NCBI RefSeq assembly: GCF_900105905.1
Contig: NZ_FNSV01000004.1
Coordinates: 186,001 to 250,000, forward strand
Source of the DNA: Rhodococcus koreensis
GTDB lineage: Bacteria; Actinomycetota; Actinomycetes; Mycobacteriales; Mycobacteriaceae
Length of the DNA stretch: 64,000 nucleotides
Direction of reading: 5' to 3'
Position 1 is the stretch's first letter; each line of letters opens with the position of its first letter. Shown in pieces: positions 61,663 to 64,000 of the stretch. The translations under genes were made by a program, and so were the position numbers. The notes below the pieces were generated by a model. That model had not been told where the DNA came from and made no database searches. It was given only the letters and a program-made list of their open reading frames with translations.

Positions 61663-62874
61663 TTGTCTGAAGAGGCATTTGTTTACGAGGCCATTCGCAC
61701 GCCTCGCGGTAAGGGCAAGAACGGAAGTCTGCACTCGGTCAAACCGATCGACCTCGTGGTGGGCCTGATCGACGAGCTGCGCGCACGGTTTCCGGACCTG
61801 GACCCGGGCTACATCGACGACATCGTGCTGGGTGTGGTCTCCCCGGTCGGCGAACAGGGTGGTGATATCGCCCGGGCCGCGGCGTTGGTGGCGGGCCTGC
61901 CTCTGACGGTGGCCGGACTGCAGATCAACCGGTTCTGCGCATCCGGACTCGAGGCGATGAATCTCGCCGCCCAAAAAGTACGGTCGGGCTTCGAGAACCT
62001 GGTGATCGCCGGTGGCGTCGAATCCATGTCGCGAGTGCCGCTGGGCAGCGACGGAGGTGCCCTCTTCAACGACCCGACGACCGCATACGACCTCCACTTC
62101 GCTCCCCAGGGAATCGGTGCGGACCTGATCGCCACGATCGAGGGTTTCAGCCGCGAAGACGTCGATGCCTACGCTGCGCGGTCGCAGGCCCGCGCCGAGG
62201 CCGCCTGGTCCGGTGGATACTTCGCCAAGTCGGTCGTTCCGGTCAAGGATTTCAACGGTGTCCCGCTGCTCGATCACGACGAGCACCGCCGTCCAGGCAC
62301 CACCGTCGAATCGCTGGCCTCGTTGAAGCCGTCCTTTGCGGCACTCGGTCAACAGGGTGGCTTCGATGCTGTTGCGCTGCAGAAGTATACGTCGGTGGAG
62401 CGGATCAACCACGTCCATCACGGCGGTAACAGTTCCGGCATCGTGGACGGCGCGGCGCTGGTCCTGATCGGCAACGAAAAGGCCGGCAAGCAGTTCGGCC
62501 TCACACCCCGCGCCCGGATTATCGCCACCGCTGTCACCGGGGCAGACCCTACGATCATGCTCACCGCCCCCACCCCGGTGGCGCTGAAGGCACTCGATGT
62601 CGCCGGACTCACCGTCGACGACATCGATCTGTTCGAACTGAACGAGGCGTTTGCCTCGGTGGTCCTGAAATTCCAGAAGGATCTGGCCATTCCGGACGAG
62701 AAACTCAACGTGAACGGCGGCGCGATCGCCATGGGCCACCCCTTGGGAGCGACCGGCGCGATGCTCGTCGGAACGGTGATCGACGAGTTGGAGCGGCGCG
62801 GCGACCGGCGCGCATTGATCAACCTGTGCGTCGGTGGCGGCATGGGTATCGCGGCCATCATCGAGCGAGTCTGA
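61663..62874 (+). CDS. fadA: acetyl-CoA C-acyltransferase (thiolase) FadA
   Basis: A 403-residue thiolase, very close in sequence to M. tuberculosis FadA (Rv0859). [13 protein letters not shown] carries the acylated cysteine, and [16 protein letters not shown] and [10 protein letters not shown] carry the histidine and second cysteine. It makes the last thiolytic cut of beta-oxidation. The start is TTG 61663 ([16 protein letters not shown]), supported by AGGAG eight bases upstream and by family alignment. fadB follows 17 bases later. Confidence 0.95.
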   Translation: MSEEAFVYEAIRTPRGKGKNGSLHSVKPIDLVVGLIDELRARFPDLDPGYIDDIVLGVVSPVGEQGGDIARAAALVAGLPLTVAGLQINRFCASGLEAMNLAAQKVRSGFENLVIAGGVESMSRVPLGSDGGALFNDPTTAYDLHFAPQGIGADLIATIEGFSREDVDAYAARSQARAEAAWSGGYFAKSVVPVKDFNGVPLLDHDEHRRPGTTVESLASLKPSFAALGQQGGFDAVALQKYTSVERINHVHHGGNSSGIVDGAALVLIGNEKAGKQFGLTPRARIIATAVTGADPTIMLTAPTPVALKALDVAGLTVDDIDLFELNEAFASVVLKFQKDLAIPDEKLNVNGGAIAMGHPLGATGAMLVGTVIDELERRGDRRALINLCVGGGMGIAAIIERV

Positions 62875-62891
62875 AAGGCAACGGCAACAAC

Positions 62892-64000
62892 ATGAGTGCA
62901 ACATCAACCATCACGTGGTCGCAGGATTCGGACGGAATCGTGCTGCTGACCCTCGACGATCCGGCCCAGTCCGCAAACACCATGAACTCGCAGTACGTCG
63001 AGTCCATGGGCAACGTACTCGACCGGCTCGAGGCCGAGCGTGACTCTGTCACCGGTGTCGTGATCACGTCCGCGAAGAAGACCTTCTTCGTGGGCGGTGA
63101 CCTCAACGACCTGGTCCGTGCCACCGCGCAGGATGCGGTCAGGTTCACGGACTTCGCGAATGGGATCAAGGCCCAGTTCCGACGTCTCGAGACCCTGGGC
63201 CGTCCGGTGGTGGCGGCGGTCAACGGTGCCGCCCTCGGCGGTGGCCTCGAGATCACCCTGGCCACCCACCACCGCATCGCGGTCGATTCGAGATCGGTGA
63301 TCTTCGGACTGCCCGAAGTGACGCTCGGGTTGCTCCCCGGTGTCGGCGGAATCACCCGGACCGTTCGGATGTTGGGGCTCGAGAAGGCACTGACGAGCCT
63401 GCTGCTGACCGGGAAGACGTTCAGCCCCGCGGCCGCGAAGACGCTCGGCCTCGTCGACGACCTGGTGACCAGCGCCGACGAACTCGTTCCCGCCGCCAAG
63501 AAGTGGATCAAGGACAACCCCGAGGGCGGTGTACAGCCGTGGGACCGGAAGGGATTCCGGATCCCCGGCGGCACCGCGCTCAATCCGGCGGTGACGGCGA
63601 ACCTGCGCCGCACCGTGGCGGGGGCACCCCTCGAGGCGCCGCGGGCCATCCTCGCCGCCGCCGCCGAGGGTGCGTTGGTCGACCTCGACACGGCGGCGCA
63701 GATCGAGACACGCTACTTCGTCGGCCTCGTCACCGGTCAGGTGTCGACGAACATGATCAAGGCACAGTTTTTCGATCTGCAGAGCATCAAAGCCGGCGGA
63801 AGCCGGCCGGAGGGGCATCCCAGGTTCGCGGCCCAGAAGGTCGGCGTGATCGGCGCCGGGATGATGGGTGCCGCGGTGGCCTACGTCTCGGCGAAGGCGG
63901 GAATCGACGTCGTGCTACAGGACGTCTCGATCGAGTCGGCGCGAAAAGGGAAGGCCTACGCCGAGAAGCTGGAGGCCAAGGCCCTCGCTCGTGGAACAAC
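62892..64000 (+). CDS. fadB: fatty-acid oxidation enzyme FadB (partial, runs off window)
   Basis: The first 369 codons of a trifunctional-type FadB, matching M. tuberculosis FadB (Rv0860). The N-terminal enoyl-CoA hydratase/isomerase domain is complete (KKTFFVGGDLNDL; NGAALGGGLEITLA; GLPEVTLGLLPG) and the 3-hydroxyacyl-CoA dehydrogenase domain begins (VGVIGAGMMGAAVAYVSAKA, the NAD loop). It works with FadA in beta-oxidation. The rest of about 350 residues lies beyond the window. Confidence 0.95.
   Translation, partial: MSATSTITWSQDSDGIVLLTLDDPAQSANTMNSQYVESMGNVLDRLEAERDSVTGVVITSAKKTFFVGGDLNDLVRATAQDAVRFTDFANGIKAQFRRLETLGRPVVAAVNGAALGGGLEITLATHHRIAVDSRSVIFGLPEVTLGLLPGVGGITRTVRMLGLEKALTSLLLTGKTFSPAAAKTLGLVDDLVTSADELVPAAKKWIKDNPEGGVQPWDRKGFRIPGGTALNPAVTANLRRTVAGAPLEAPRAILAAAAEGALVDLDTAAQIETRYFVGLVTGQVSTNMIKAQFFDLQSIKAGGSRPEGHPRFAAQKVGVIGAGMMGAAVAYVSAKAGIDVVLQDVSIESARKGKAYAEKLEAKALARGT

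Overview
The window is high-GC DNA from a mycolic-acid actinobacterium, most likely Rhodococcus or a close relative. Pointers are FadA/FadB proteins with the Mycobacterium layout, a PknK-type kinase, Lsr2, WhiB, IniA/IniC-like dynamins, an F420-type luciferase-like oxidoreductase, many GTG/TTG starts, and the actinobacterial 6C small RNA. The right end (about 52-64 kb) looks chromosomal. The rest is accessory DNA with many small unknown genes, broken genes and one insertion sequence.

Layout. 0-3 kb: a minus-strand operon of two small unknown genes, a flavohemoglobin-like protein and a PPOX-fold flavoprotein. 3-10.7 kb: scattered small genes, among them a 30-residue microprotein, a secreted HNH nuclease, an Lsr2-tail fusion protein, a DnaB-N-like protein, the first 6C RNA and an SRAP pseudogene. 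10.7-29.6 kb: a dense membrane/stress neighbourhood with an ECF sigma factor, a C39-like peptidase, two aspartate-rich repeat proteins, two membrane-anchored Hsp70-like proteins without a substrate-binding domain, a membrane-anchored GrpE-like protein between two dynamin-like GTPases, an RDD protein, two CD225/dispanin proteins and two paralogous lipoproteins. 30-36 kb: the second 6C RNA upstream of a protein with eight ribbon-helix-helix-like units, a 35-residue microprotein and an RNB ribonuclease with a dsRBD-like tail. 36-47.5 kb: small genes, several frameshifted; a perfect CIRCE operator before a two-helix membrane protein; WhiB; Lsr2; the third 6C RNA; a YhcG/DUF1016 nuclease. 47.8-50.5 kb: an RHH protein and a following gene cut by an intact IS256-family element. 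51-64 kb: two DUF3263-like proteins, an HSL-type esterase, an SMR pair, a frameshifted PknK-like kinase, a TetR regulator, a lytic transglycosylase/NlpC hydrolase, an F420-type oxidoreductase and, behind a perfect palindrome, fadA and the start of fadB.

How parts may work together. The Hsp70-GrpE-dynamin block reads as a membrane machine: cytoplasmic Hsp70 ATPase domains tethered by one helix to outer sensor-like domains, with a tethered exchange factor co-transcribed with two membrane-remodelling GTPases. Six genes here, five of them in that block, have an unusual G5-G6 Shine-Dalgarno tract that the C6 loops of the three 6C RNAs could pair with. This suggests local post-transcriptional control; it is an inference.

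Caution. At least seven genes are broken by what looks like a single-base indel, several in short homopolymer runs, so assembly error must be excluded before calling them pseudogenes. Positions were read by eye.
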